From contig JASFXZ010000038.1 in the NCBI GenBank assembly GCA_032209605.1, positions 3,906,001 to 3,970,000 on the forward strand: 64,000 nt of DNA. The letters run 5' to 3'. Shown one piece after another: positions 1 through 11,385 of the stretch; within the stretch, counting starts at the first letter, position 1; each line of letters starts with the position of its first letter. The notes beneath the pieces were generated by a model, which was not told the DNA's origin, did no database searches, and was given only the letters and a program-made list of their open reading frames with translations. The position numbers and the translations under genes are program-made. Source of the stretch: Mactromeris polynyma (Eukaryota; Mollusca; Bivalvia; Venerida; Mactridae).

Positions 1-100
1 TTTGACACAATAATATTTTATGATATTATAGTATGCTTTCTAAAATACACTGAGAAGAATCTGAAGGGAGTTGCGCCCCCTGCCTCCTGAGCAATAATGT

Positions 101-170
101 GAGTGAATGAAAGCGAAATCAATCTTGTATCTTACAATACAGAAAGACTGGTTTCGCTTTCACCCCTCAA
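101..170. repeat. Short hairpin repeat (GAAAGCGAAA / TTTCGCTTTCACCCCTC)
   Basis: The left arm near 105-118 (GAATGAAAGCGAAA) is inverted at 152-168 (TTTCGCTTTCACCCCTC). Related copies lie at 9972-10063 and, split by insertions, at 12646-13149. A half copy lies at about 2578-2625. It looks like a small non-coding hairpin element. Confidence 0.45.
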
Positions 171-288
171 CATTTAGAGTTAGTATATCTGTAGATAACT
201 GTAGTGTTAGGATTGTGTACTATTGTATTGAGTTTTAAGAACTGTTGATTGGTTTATGGTTTAGTTCTGTGGTATAGTTTTGATTTCT

Positions 289-1850
289 TTGTATGCTTAG
301 TATTTCTTCTTCCTGTTCGAATACTCTATTGACTGGGGACTTTCAAATTTTGGCCTTTGTGTAAAATAAATTTACACCTCTCTATAGAATGTCACAAAAC
401 TGTCCTTCTCAGGACAAAAACTGTCCTTTCTAGGACAACCTCTCGATTGACAAAAAACTGTTCTTTTAAGGACAACTTCTCGATTGACAAAAAAACTGTC
501 CTTTTAAGGACAACTTCTCTATTGACAAAAAAATGTCCTTTTTAGGACAACTTCTCGATTGACAAAAAAACTGTCCAAATGGTGTTTACTTAGACTGTTG
601 TTTATTAAATGGGTGCTGAAATCAGATTGAATACACAATGTACATTGACAATGAGATCAATTTATTTTCAGCTGCCTGTCAGGATGTGAGGCAATGCTGT
701 AATGTGGCTGAACATCTATTCAAACCTAATTTCTCTGTTTGGATAGGTGAGTCCTTTATAGTATTTGTTCTTTCTATTCGAATAGGCAGCGTCTTGTTCT
801 TGACTGGGGACTTTCAAATTTTAGCCTTTGTGTAAAATAAATTTACACTGAAATCAGATTGAATACACAATGTACATTGACAATGAGATCAGTTTATTTT
901 GAGCTGCCTGTCAGGATGTGAGGCAATGCTGTAATGTGGCTGAACATCTATTCAAACCTAATTTCTCTGTTTGGATAGGTGAGTCCTTTATAGTATTTGT
1001 TCTTTCTGTTCGAATAGGCAGCGTCTTGTTCTTGACTGGGGACTTTCAAATTTTAGCCTTTGTGTAAAATAAATTTACACTGAAATCAGATTGAATACAC
1101 AATGTACATTGACAATGAGATCAGTTTATTTTGAGCTGCCTGTCGGGATGTGAGGCAATGCTGTAATGTGGCTGAACATCTATTCAAACCTAATTTCTCT
1201 GTTTGGATAGGTGAGTCCTTTATAGTATTTGTTCTTTCTGTTCGAATAGGCAGCGTCTTGTTCTTGACTGGGGACTTTCAAATTTTGGCCTTTGTGTAAA
1301 ATAAATTTACACCTCTCTATAGAATGTCACAAAACTGTCCTTCTCAGGACAAAAACTGTCCTTTTAAGGACAACTTCTTGATTAACAAAAAAACTGTCCA
1401 AATGGTGTTTACTTAGACTGTTGTTTATTAAATGGGAGCTGAAATCAGTTTGAAAATACAATGTACATTGACAATGAGATCAATTTATTTTGAGCTGCCT
1501 GTCCGGATGTGAGGCAATGCTGTAATGTGGCTGAACATCTATTCGAACCTAATTTCTCTGTTTGGATAGGTGAGTCCTTTATAGTATTTGTTCTTTCTAT
1601 TCGAATAGGCAGCATCTTGTTCTTGACTGGGGACTTTCAAATTTTGGCCTTTGTGTAAAATAAATTTACACCTCTCTATAGAATGTCACAAAACTGTCCT
1701 TCTCAGGACAAAAACTGTCCTTTTAAGGACAACTTTTCGATTGACAAAAAAACTGTCCTTTTTAGGACAACTTCTCGATTGACAAAAAAACTGTCATTTT
1801 TAGGACAACTTCTTGATTGACAAAAAAACTGTCCTTTTTAGTTTGAAGTC
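289..1850 (+). repeat. Compound tandem repeat: about 232-bp units that carry an exon-like segment, plus a GTCCTTTTAAGGAC minisatellite
   Basis: A unit of about 232 bp begins near 617, 849, 1080 and 1440. A partial copy lies at about 289-375. Units share 'tgaaatcagattgaatacac', the exon-like stretch 'ctgcctgtc...tggatag' followed by gtgagt, and 'ttgactggggactttcaaat'. Between and after units (about 395-580, 1335-1395, 1695-1840) runs a minisatellite of about 38 bp with the perfect palindrome GTCCTTTTAAGGAC and the spacer 'acttctcgattgacaaaaaa'. Copies 2-4 differ from copy 1 at the base before the AG of the exon acceptor. Confidence 0.8.
672..746 (+). CDS. Putative internal exon 1 (in window) of an unrecognised multi-exon gene
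   Basis: The acceptor is tttattttcag and the donor is ATAG|gtgagt. In the phase 1 to phase 1 frame it reads ACQDVRQCCNVAEHLFKPNF and then SVWI, with a split codon at each end. The three tandem copies downstream keep the reading frame and donor, but their acceptor is ttttgag, so only this copy has a normal CAG acceptor. It is phase-compatible with the candidate exon at 3490. The start of the gene would lie upstream of the window. I do not recognise the product. The support is splice signals and an open frame only. Confidence 0.35.
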
Positions 1851-1857
1851 ATAACAT

Positions 1858-2460
1858 TTTTAGTTCAATTTATCTCAGAATTTTTTAATTTACCATAAAG
1901 TAGGTTAAGATACAAAACTTCGAGTTAGGTAATTATTTCTCTTGTGTAATTGTTTTGTTTAGGTGTCATTTAAGGGTATTCTGGATTTGCATCATATGGC
2001 AACATTTCGGCCAGACCCTATTCCAAATTTCATGCTAAGTTGGTTAAATGAAGACATATTGAACATGGTAATGAGGTTTAAGGACCTTTTGGAATTCTGC
2101 ACTTATTGCTTCAAAATTTCAAGCAGCAAATAACCTCACTTAGGATTTCAATAATATTATAACTATTTCATTAACTTATTGTTGTATTAAAAATGTCAGT
2201 TATAAGGGTTAAGATAGGTTTAGGGTACTTTTCGGAACCTAATTTTACTCAAAATTGCATATTAGGGTTCATTTAAGGAAACATGTGGAACCTATTTTGC
2301 ATCAAAATTTCAATTTAAGTGCATGGTAGGTTTTAAAAGTGGATACGTTTGAACCTATTTAATACTAAAATTTCATATTAAGGTTTAGGTTAAGGAACTT
2401 TTCTGAACTTTTTTTGCATCAAAATTTCATTAAAATTATTCCAAATACTTCATCTGCATA
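1858..2460. repeat. Diverged tandem repeat of roughly 80-90 bp
   Basis: Phrases such as 'catcaaaatttcat', 'gaacctattttgc' and 'ttaaggaactttt' recur at irregular spacing of about 80-90 bp across 2030-2450. It looks like an old, decayed tandem array. An open segment at 1963-2067, flanked by tttgtttag and gtaatg, is open only in phase 0 and does not join the exon chain around it. Confidence 0.4.
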
Positions 2461-3489
2461 TATCTTATTCTTGCATAAAGGAGCGGTTATGGTCTGAAGT
2501 GGCCATAATGTATCCTTTCAACTATTCAATTTAAATAAGGTCATGTTCAATGCAAACTCTGTTTCCCTTAGGAAAATTGAGGGGTGGAAGCGAAACTGGT
2601 CTATCTGCTTGTTTATAAATAGGCTGTTAGACAATTTCAATTTTGCACCTTGATTTTAACCTCAGATTATGTATCAACAATCAACGACTCTTCAACTTTT
2701 CATTTACTTTTCTTAAATTATTTATGGTTCAGGGTCTTAATGTTTTAGGGATTTAGGTTTACTTTAAGGTTGTGATTAAGGGTCATATGGTCATTTCCAG
2801 GATACAAGGTTAGGCAGAGAAGTCGTAAGTCCTCTAGCCTCATTTAGGAGTTTGTATTAATATTGCATTTTTGCTGTTAATTGATATCATGAACATACTT
2901 GTATAATTCTGATGAATGATCAGATTACTGTATGTGTGTATCTTTCTTGATAGGAGGTTTTTCTGTTGGCCTCTGTGTTATTTGTGAATGACATTTTTTT
3001 TGTTTATTGACACAAGTTCTGTCCCGTAATCCCTTCCAGTGTGCTCTCCCTTTATCCCTTCTCCATTGTGTTTTTGTATATAAAATACAGATCTCACATA
3101 TCCTTGCTGTATGAACATCTTTCTTTTTTGATGTGTTGTCCATTCAACTGATGCATATGATTCACTTGTTTATGCTGATACAGTTTCCACCTGTGGTAAT
3201 GTGACATGGTTGTAACCCAATGGTCCACTCCATATATCTTTTGACAATGACCAATACATCCCTTCTGAAAACGCTTTGTCTATAAGTTCTCTTACCAAGA
3301 TGGTTCCATGTGGCTGTCAGTGTTTTGGGTTTGGTTGTGAAGCTTGTAGTGTAGATATCGATATGTTAAGTTATCAGTAGTGTAGATATAAAAAAAAATT
3401 GTATATAACTAATATATTAATCATTTAGATAAGAATATCTTAAATATTACACCTGTATATTATTTTTATTAATGTTATTCCTTATTTAG
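2461..3489. other. AT-rich non-coding stretch
   Basis: It contains a half copy of the GAAAGCGAAA hairpin repeat (about 2578-2625). I see nothing else that can be supported. The short open frames here lack splice or family support. Confidence 0.4.
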
Positions 3490-3667
3490 ATTACGGAATG
3501 AAGCAGACACTCACACAGTCTCTTGGTTTATATGTATTGCTTAAAACATGTTTTGGTTTATTTTGTCCATGTACTACATCCATGCACCTGAATATCAACA
3601 ATATGGGTGTTTGGTGCGGAATGATGGACAAATTGTTTAGTTGGGAATCAGAGACCTTAGATAGCAG
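3490..3667 (+). CDS. Putative exon 2 of the unrecognised multi-exon gene
   Basis: The acceptor is gttattccttatttag and the donor is AGCAG|gtaaat. In phase 1 the whole 178 bp is open, about 59 codons in AT-rich DNA. It starts YGMKQTLTQSLGLYVLLKTC and ends SWESETLDS, and is rich in Cys, Leu and Met. The phases match the 672-746 exon (out 1) and a 16-nt candidate exon at 3784 (in 2). Family unknown. Of the candidate exons this is the least likely to be open by chance. Confidence 0.35.
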
Positions 3668-3783
3668 GTAAATAATTGTTTATAATATTTTCTACACTTA
3701 CTTACAATAATAGTTGAATTTGGCCAGAAAGGATCAGACCCTTAACCAAATTGCAACATGGCAGTTTTCTTGCTGTTTTACAG

Positions 3784-3799
3784 CACAAAGTGCTCAATG
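3784..3799 (+). CDS. Putative 16-nt microexon of the same gene
   Basis: An unusually strong acceptor (ttttcttgctgttttacag) and a consensus donor (ATG|gtgagc) bracket only 16 nt. Its length converts phase 2 to phase 0, exactly what is needed to link 3490-3667 to 5452-5527. It encodes residues reading S-T-K-C-S-M. Microexons are hard to support without RNA, so this is tentative. Confidence 0.25.
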
Positions 3800-5451
3800 G
3801 TGAGCAATTTGGATCTTTGGCTGTCAGTACATCTGTCATCTGCTATTTAATTGTTTACACTCTAGAATCAAACATGGATACAATGTTATTGTATGTATGG
3901 CCATCAGTTCTTGGCCAGTTTCAATTATGGGCCAAATCAGTCTACTAGATCCAGAGTTATGGCCCTTGTATTATATAAAATGCCATATACAACCATGTTT
4001 ACACTCTAGCTCTTCCATTTCTCCACAAGTCCTAATCATATTTAAACAGAATGTGCATACCTGTAAGATCTATGGGCAAGTTTGATTTGGACCAGATCGT
4101 ACTTGCAAGTCTAGAGTGTTATCAAAATATGTCATATTACAGTATGTTTGCACTTTTAGTCTTGTTTTCTTTCTAGAGTCCACATTGTTCCCATCTTTAT
4201 AAAACTTTGGCAAAATGTATAAGTCTGGTAAAGTCCGGGCGTATAATAACATGATTTTAAACAATTTCAAGTATGGATGACAGGATTTTAAACACAACTG
4301 TGCGGTTGTTGTTGTTCTTGTCTTGAATTGACAATCTGTCCATTTATCACACCAGGCAAAAGTCACAAAATAAAATGAATGCAATGATCTAGGTATATAT
4401 TAGCTGCATATTGTTAAAAGACTATTACTGACTGAATGATAAATATCGGCTTATGGTAAAATCATGAAAAAAATTCTGAGTAAAACTGGTCCGAGTGAAA
4501 ATATAGCCTTGACAGTGATTATCAGTGCGTACTGATCACCAGATGAAACCAGTAATGTCCGATTACTGTCCTAGTTTTCGTTGCACGTTTGTTTACATTG
4601 TTGTCTTAAGCATTGTTTAGTTCTTTCAGAGGAAAATGTCTATTTGCAGGCAAATATTAGAAAAAAATACTGGAAAACTATATAAAAATTCAGTATACCT
4701 CTTTTTCTAATGTAATTATGGCTCAGACCCTATTTATTGTAGATCAAAGCATTAAAAAACATGATGTCTGCATCCTGTGACAGCAATAACGTCACCAAAC
4801 AGCTTCCCGCCTCATTTAATCTATATACTGGTGTAAACTTCTAACCAATATGATAGTCATTTAAGTGCTAATAACCTGCCAGTGTGTATGCCATTTTTAT
4901 ACGCCCGTTTGAAAAAAATGTTTGTGGGCATAATATCTCGGCCAAGTTCGATAACCAGCCATATCGCTTAAGTCACTCGGGAGTTATCATCCTTTGATTT
5001 TAGAAACTACCTAAAATTTATCTTGTTTTAATGCTGAGCTCTGACTTATGATGGGCATATTTTGTGACAGTTTGCCTTCTTTTATTTTGTAATTTTGAAT
5101 CACAAGAGTTTTAAAATTTCACAAAATTACTTGAGATCAACATTTACAATCTGATTGGCTAATTACAGCATGTTAAAATGTTTTGATATGCAAATACTTG
5201 CATTTTACATAGTCCATCCAACCAATTTCAAATGGTCTGAGATTTTGTGTGTGAGTAATTTTATGAAAGAGCATAGTTAAAATTGTTTGGATTGAGATAT
5301 AATAAGGAAGGAATTGCCTACCAAAAACACTGGTTAGGTCATCTAACCTTGTAGATAACTGATGCAGAAAATGTCATGGATTTTTTTCCTAGCTGTCATT
5401 TGTCTGTATGTTTTTTAAAAGGCTAATGCAGTTTGTTCAATTATTTTCCAG
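3800..5451. other. AT-rich intron-like stretch
   Basis: Around 3890-4090 are phrases such as 'gagttatggcccttg', known from dispersed mollusc repeats. The remainder shows no gene or clear repeat by eye. Confidence 0.35.
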
Positions 5452-5527
5452 GGTAGAAATGTACATCATCATCAGGTGTGCATAATGTATCCCAGTGTGT
5501 TATTTAGGACGAAAAACACCTTGATTG
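5452..5527 (+). CDS. Putative exon 4 of the unrecognised multi-exon gene
   Basis: The acceptor is ttattttccag and the donor is TTGATTG|gtgagt. In phase 0 it is open and reads GRNVHHHQVCIMYPSVLFRT, then KNTLIG. If joined in phase 2 instead (skipping the microexon) it would stop at 5483-5485, which would make it a terminal exon. The choice depends on whether the microexon is real. Confidence 0.3.
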
Positions 5528-5580
5528 GTGAGTATTGTTGCAATATCTTCATTGTTAACAGAATACTGTAGAAATGCACA

Positions 5581-5845
5581 TACCAGGGGCGAAGCTAGGC
5601 CTTTTGGGGGTGTACACACAATTGGGGTTCAAAGGGGTGTTGTTTCCATGGGAGAGAAGAGAAACCTATTTGTATAGCAGAATTGAGGCTTGTTTAACTC
5701 ACCTTGTATACTGCATGTAATAAAAAGCGTTTGTTAACATATAAGGTAAATAAGGCTCTTTCTATTATACTTTTTGAGCTGTTATCGTCTCATGAATTCA
5801 AAATATAAGGCCTGCAAATGCTTCACCCATTTCCCCCGTAGTTTT
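5581..5845. other. Non-coding stretch with a repeat-like fragment
   Basis: 'ccaggggcgaagctaggcct' followed by 'ttgggggtgtac' resembles the end of a dispersed repeat. I see no gene. Confidence 0.25.
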
Positions 5846-6697
5846 ATTATGCCCCCACTCTGTAAGGGGGCATATAGATTTACCCTTGTCCATCTGTACG
5901 TCCGCCCTTCTGTCTTCTTGTTTCACTCATATCTCCAAAAGAATATGAGCCAAAGTCATTTAACTTTACAGGAATGTTCACCAGCATGTGTTGTTGTACA
6001 CCTGGGGTTTCATGTTTGGCAGTGCCCAGTAAGTGCAAAGTTATGGCCCTTGACTTAGTTATAATATAGCCTACAGAGTATGCAATCTTGTGGCGGGCAT
6101 ATTTCAAAAAGCATATGAGCCAGATTCATAAAACTTTACAGGAATGTTCACAAACATGCGTTATTTTGCACCTGGGGATCCATGTTTGGGTTACAAGCCC
6201 AGTAAGTGCAAACTTGACTTAGTTAAAATATAGCATACAGAGCGTTCAATATTAAGTCGCGCATATCTCCAACAGTATATCAGCTACACTCACAAAACTG
6301 TACAGGAATATTCACCAGCATGTGTAGTTGTGCACCTGGGGTTTAATGTATGGCTCCACCCAGTAAGTGCAAAGTTATGACCCTTGACTTATTTAAAATA
6401 TAGGATACAGAGTATGCAATCTTGTATGTTGTGTATCTCCAAAAGTATAGGACCCCGAGTCATAAAACTTTACAGGAATGTTCACAAGCATGTATAATTG
6501 TGCACCTAGGGTTTCATGCATGATTACGCCTAGTAAGTGCAAAGTTATGACCCTTGACTTATCACCATAATCAGTACAGTAGGTCATTTGGTAATTTTGT
6601 TACCCATTTACAAACTATGAGCAAAATAAATAGCATATGCTTTTGTGACAAAGGCTGCAAGTGGGGGCATCTGTGTCCTATGGACACGTTTCTAGTT
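5846..6697 (+). mobile_element. Non-autonomous terminal-inverted-repeat element with four internal tandem units
   Basis: The left end 'tatgcccccact' is inverted at the right end as 'agtgggggcat'. Between the ends, a unit of roughly 165-170 bp recurs about four times (near 5928, 6098, 6262 and 6432). Each holds 'tatctccaaaag', 'aaactttacaggaatgttca', 'tgcacctggggtt' and 'gtgcaaagttatgaccctt'. No transposase is present. The right flank 'ctgtgtcctatggacacgtt' is typical of this mollusc repeat family as I know it. Confidence 0.6.
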
Positions 6698-6705
6698 TAA
6701 TTTTA

Positions 6706-9583
6706 GCATCACATATTTTTTTATTCCGATGACGAATTGTACGATCGGGCATATTGTGTGTAATGGCAGCTACACCCATCCACCTCCCAAACAAGCTGCT
6801 TTGTAAAATGCACAAAAGGATGTTTGTATTGTAAATATAGCTTAAGGTAACCTTACAGAGACATACATATATTGAATTGTATAAAAGTACTATTATGAAG
6901 CATTCTTAGGTTAGGCACCTGTTAACTTTATGTGCATTATTTAAAATAGCATGTGTGCAGGTGTCCTAAATAACAGCATAAAACATATGACAAGATTTTG
7001 TATTAAATACAATGTTTATTCTTTAATGTCCAGTTTGTGACAGTTTGAGAAGTACTACTGTTACTCCAAATAAATCTCAGCTTACCTACAAATAGCTACA
7101 ATTTTAATAATCCTAATTAAATGTCTAAATAAAATGTAATGAATAGAAAAGAAATAGTGTAACATATTAAATACTGAAGATATTCAGTACAGCCGAAATA
7201 TGAGAAACTGAGAACAAACTCATGAGAATAACAACAAATCTCAAAATTAATTAAAGAATACTGTACATGTATATGTTCATTTGTCTGCAAGTGAAATGCT
7301 GAAAGTACATGGAGACTGGAAAAATTTAGAATAAATGTATATGTTAGTTAAGAATATTCTACTCAAGTTTCAAGTTCAAGTTTCAAGTTTATTTACAGAT
7401 TCTGTATAAGGCCCGAATAGGGCAGCATTAGCAATAATACATTTTACATTCATTGAATACAGAGTGTCACATGACAAAAAGGAAATGACTATAATTATAT
7501 AATATATACATGTACATTCATATATCAATTATTTTATATCAATGTATACAAATACAGGGACCGATTTTAGGTATATAGTTGAACAGTATCATTTAAAGTT
7601 CACATCTTTACAGGTTAAAACCCCAAGCTGCATACTGTCACCCAATATAATATTTCATCTTGAGGCTGTTCTATAAAAGAAATGTATTCACTGCATCCAG
7701 ATTTATCACTTACCTGGTAAATCAGATTCCATGCTCTGTGTGCTATTGGATATCATTAAAGCGTACACTGCAATATTTTGTGTATTTAAAAAAAACTGAC
7801 TATCCTCAACAAAAATTGTTAAAAAAAGGCTATCAGGAAAGACAATCCCAACTAAAGCTAAAAATGCCATCAAAAGTACACATTTTGAACTCTAGCATAT
7901 CTGTGAACACAGTATCTCACCTCTTTTTGAAAGTTTATCTCTATTTCAAATATATTGTTTTAGACACTTTGTATTTTAATGTACAAAAGTGACCATGAAA
8001 AACTTTAAAATGGTAATGAGGAAAAAAAATCAAAGAAACACAACATCAGATGTCATAAAGTAGAAAGTTAGATCTGCATTGAAACTTTTGTTTGCACACA
8101 AAACAGATTTGATTTATCACGGTTTGAACACATTTCACCTCTAGTATTCAATAGGAATTCGGTAGGTCCATCATAACAAGAACAGTTCTAAATCATATAA
8201 AATGGTTCATATAAATATTTAAAATTAATCAGTACAAACTGACATGCAAGTTAACACCGTGCATGGTAGTTACAACAACAACAACAACTACAACACACCA
8301 GACAAGAAGATTGACTTTTATAATGAAAGTAAATTGAGATTTTATATGTAAATAAATTTAAAGAAGCAATTAATTAGTTAAAATTATAAAAGCATCATGA
8401 TATTGTTCATTTAATCAAGAATATATGTTGCGAGCTTAACTCAGGGGTTCTGTTTGACCCTTGAATTGACCCTTTGACCCCTGTAATTTCTTTAAAAGCC
8501 ACATTTTGACCCTCAAGATTCTGGCTGATGGGTCAATGTTCTCTAAATTATAGGTAATTTAGCTATAAAATGGTAAAATCCAGTAAGAAATTATCAAAAT
8601 GACCCTTGAGATTCAGCACCTAGTGGAACCCCTGTTAACTGATAACATGCTTTCACTTTTTGGTGTATATGATTAATCGGCCCCTAAACTTTTGGAAAAT
8701 GACAATTTTAGGGATTTTTCCTACTAAATGGTCTATGTGATAAAAGGTGAAACTGGAAGTAAGAACATTTTTACACTAAATAAAAGAGAGGAAATTGCAA
8801 GAATACTGTCAAAACTGTTAAACTATTCTAGTAATAAGATAAAGCTGTATAATCTATTGATCAAAACTGGTAGAGCTGGAAACTTTATATTGATTTTCAA
8901 GGGAGACAATCCACTTCAATAAGCCAGCTAAAAGGCATTGAAAACTGGGTATGCCTAAATTGGTTGATGAGGTATAACAATCCATTAAATTTGTTTGTTC
9001 TTTTAATGAATTTTCTTAAAAACTTTTATAGAATAGTTTCTAAACTACTGCATGTCATAAATGACGTCACAAACATTCAAGTAATTTGAAGTAAATGCTT
9101 AAGGGGAAAATTGCCTGCAAAGTATGAAAATATAGATTGTCTGTAAAGTTATGGGAATAAACAAATGACATTTTGTATAATAAACTGTAAATGAATTCAT
9201 TCATGTTTAAATCATGTGAAATACAGTTGAATCTGCTGTAGTGACCACCAGCCCTAAATGACCACGTTGTTATCTGCCCTTTTCATGTTCCTATACACCA
9301 GCCCACATGATACAAGTTTAAATAATTATATCACATATTGTATTCGAAGACAATAATTTCCAATGAAAGAAATTGTCATACTTGGTACAGAACAAATATT
9401 TAACAATGTCATCATCATTTGAGTGCACCTTTGTCTTGATTGTTTTGTTGTGATGTCACGCACAAGAGTTGTTATTTCACAAGTGAGTTATCTAAATTAT
9501 TACCACTCTACTTTGTATGTTATGTTATAAATGTTGGAGACGTCTGCACGCCAAAATTTACAAATTTACTCCTTTAATTTCAG
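6706..9583. other. AT-rich stretch without a recognisable gene
   Basis: The only repeat clearly seen is a LINE-like tail at 7368-7432. Open frames such as 7660-7992 and 8728-8922 show no domain or splice support. Confidence 0.4.
7368..7432 (-). repeat. Likely 3' end of a LINE or SINE (minus strand) with a CTTGAAA-type tail
   Basis: Read on the minus strand it is 'gccctattcgggccttatac', then 'agaatctgtaaataaa', then a short microsatellite of CTTGAAA/CTTGAA units. This is typical of CR1/L2-type non-LTR retroelement 3' ends. No coding part is present. Confidence 0.4.
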
Positions 9584-9667
9584 GTCTACATTCATTAATT
9601 GTTGGTGTATCTGCTGGTCATAATGTTGAGAAACATGTCTGGTGGAGATCCTGGGATGCATTTCATG
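9584..9667 (+). CDS. Putative exon 5 of the unrecognised multi-exon gene
   Basis: The acceptor is tttaatttcag and the donor is TTTCATG|gtgagt. The 84 nt are open only in phase 1, which matches the out-phase of 5452-5527. It reads LHSLIVGVSAGHNVEKHVWW and then RSWDAFH, with a shared G at both ends. A duplicated, broken copy sits at 12244-12334, where the same frame meets a TAG. Product unknown. Confidence 0.4.
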
Positions 9668-9971
9668 GTGAGTTAAATAAAACTGTCACAGAATTCTACA
9701 TATAAACAACAAATACTGATGAATGAGCTAACCCACCAGCAAAGATACTTATGCCTGATATAGTTTGTAGAGACTAAAATGTATGTTCTATATGAAATTG
9801 TTACAGAATCTAGCAATAATGTCTGCAATAACATTTTTTCATTTCTGCCTGTCCTTAGAGATGTGCTTAAGTTTCAGTATCATAAGATAGAATAACATGG
9901 AGATAATGTCAAAAAATGTGGTTGGTTAGCTCTGTTAGTCAGGATTTATTGTGGTGACTGCTGGATAGATA

Positions 9972-10063
9972 AATTGAGGGATGAAAGCAATACTCTGTCT
10001 ATAACATTCTATATTGCATATATATGTAGCAGCAGACAGACTTTCACTTTCACCCCTCAAAAT
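9972..10063. repeat. Hairpin repeat, uninterrupted copy
   Basis: The left arm 'aattgagggatgaaagcaa' is inverted in 'ctttcacccctcaaaat' at the right. This is the pre-insertion form of the composite at 12646-13149. Confidence 0.55.
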
Positions 10064-10244
10064 ATTCAATTGAATAAGCAAAGCACTTGGCTATTGGCAA
10101 CACCGAACATTAACTATACTTAAGGTCTATAATTATCTAAGGTTTAAATTCTATTTTAAATTGACCAGCATATATCATTATTTTGCTTGTATCCAATTTT
10201 CACTATATTAGCAAATCAAAATAAGTTGTAACTGTGAATATTTA

Positions 10245-10695
10245 GTAAATTATGTAAACTTTGAAAATCTTCTTGTCCAAAACCCTAAAGTCTAGAGCTC
10301 TGATATTTAGTGTGTAGCGTTGTCTAGTGGTCCTCGTACAAGATTGCATAAATTATTAAGTTCCGTCAAAAAACATGGCCGCCAGGGGTGGGGCCGTATA
10401 GTGGAAACTATAAACAACATCTCCTCCTAAACTACTCAATGGATTTTGACCAAACTTCACAGGAATGATCCTTAGGTGGTTCTCGTTCAAATTAAGTTAT
10501 ATAAATGGTTCCGGCCTGTTACAGGAGCTAAAAATAAATTTTAAAAGTGTAAACTTTGAAAATCTTCTTGGTCCAAACCATAAGGTCTAGAGCTTTGATA
10601 TTTGGTGTGTAGCATTGCATAAATTATTAAAATCTGCCTAAAAACATGGCCGCCAGGGGGCAGGCCTTGTTTCCTTTATGTATATAGTGGAAACT
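10245..10695. repeat. Two-copy tandem repeat of about 295 bp
   Basis: 'aaactttgaaaatcttcttg' with 'gtctagagct' and 'gatattt.gtgtgtag' occurs at about 10257 and again at about 10552. 'aacatggccgccaggg' and 'tagtggaaactataaac' are also duplicated. It resembles a dispersed bivalve repeat and is not coding. Confidence 0.6.
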
Positions 10696-10699
10696 ATAA

Positions 10700-10855
10700 A
10701 CGTCATTTCTTAAACCTTGAAAACAGGTCTACTTTTTGAGTTGGTCTTATATTGAGGTTGAATAAAAGCAAAACAGTGACAATGGACTTGAAAGTTGCGC
10801 GCTTAATTTTGAGGTGGTTTTGTTATTGAGATGGTCTTTAAGTGAGGTTTTACTG
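10700..10855. mobile_element. MITE, CAGTAAAACCTCA family, left end degraded
   Basis: The right end is 'gtgaggttttactg' followed by TA. The internal part has 'attgaggttgaataaaagca' and 'gaggtggttttgttattgag', shared with the other copies of this family. Confidence 0.6.
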
Positions 10856-11129
10856 TACAAGTGTTTAAAACAAGAGCTGCCAAGATTATTCTGAACCGAG
10901 GGATAAAATCATCTTCACAACTTTTCTAAGATCTTAAATGGCTAGAATATAGATATGGATTAAATATCACATGGCAGTAATAAAAAAATTAATTATTTTT
11001 TTGTAAATAACATGGCACCTTCATATATGACTGAGATTTTGCAAAAATGACGCTCAGTATCAAACAAAGATCTTGTATTGTATGCAAGACCTTGTACAAA
11101 ACACCATAAGGAAAGTTCTCATATTTCAG

Positions 11130-11385
11130 TATTAATGGAATAAAACAAGGTTTGCACAGGTCTTGAAAAGTCCTTGAAATTGCTGCATACTCCTTGAAAA
11201 CTGCTTGAATTTGTAACAGCCACAAACTCCTTGAAAAGTACTTGAATTTTGAAAATAAAACACTGGATCCCCTATTCTCTATACTGAAAAATCAACATTT
11301 CTATAGTCCTTGAAAATGGTTAAAAAGTCCTTGAAAAGTACTTGAATTTTGTTTGGGAAGTTCTGGATGAACCATGTAAAATACC
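11130..11385. repeat. Dispersed CCTTGAAAAGTACTTGAA repeat, copy 1
   Basis: 'ccttgaaaagtacttgaatt', 'actggatccc', 'ttgaaaatgg' and 'gaagttctg.atgaaccatgt' recur in the same order at about 36310-36635. It has internal short repeats of CTTGAA and no coding potential. Confidence 0.55.

Larger units (their letters stand above)
9584..10140 (+). repeat. Segmental duplication, copy 1 (partner 12244-13270)
   Basis: This block and 12244-13270 match along their length. Both have the exon-like segment, the sequence around 'gagctaacccaccag', 'ggttagctctgttag', the hairpin repeat, and 'ttggcaacaccgaacatta' (in the partner 'gtgggcaacaccaagcgtta'). This copy lacks the two MITEs present in its partner. Confidence 0.65.

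Noticed and set aside
1963..2067. Extra coding exon (open phase-0 segment flanked by AG and GT)
   Set aside because: It is open only in phase 0 and cannot join the neighbouring candidate exons (out 1, in 1) without a frame break. It overlaps a decayed tandem repeat.
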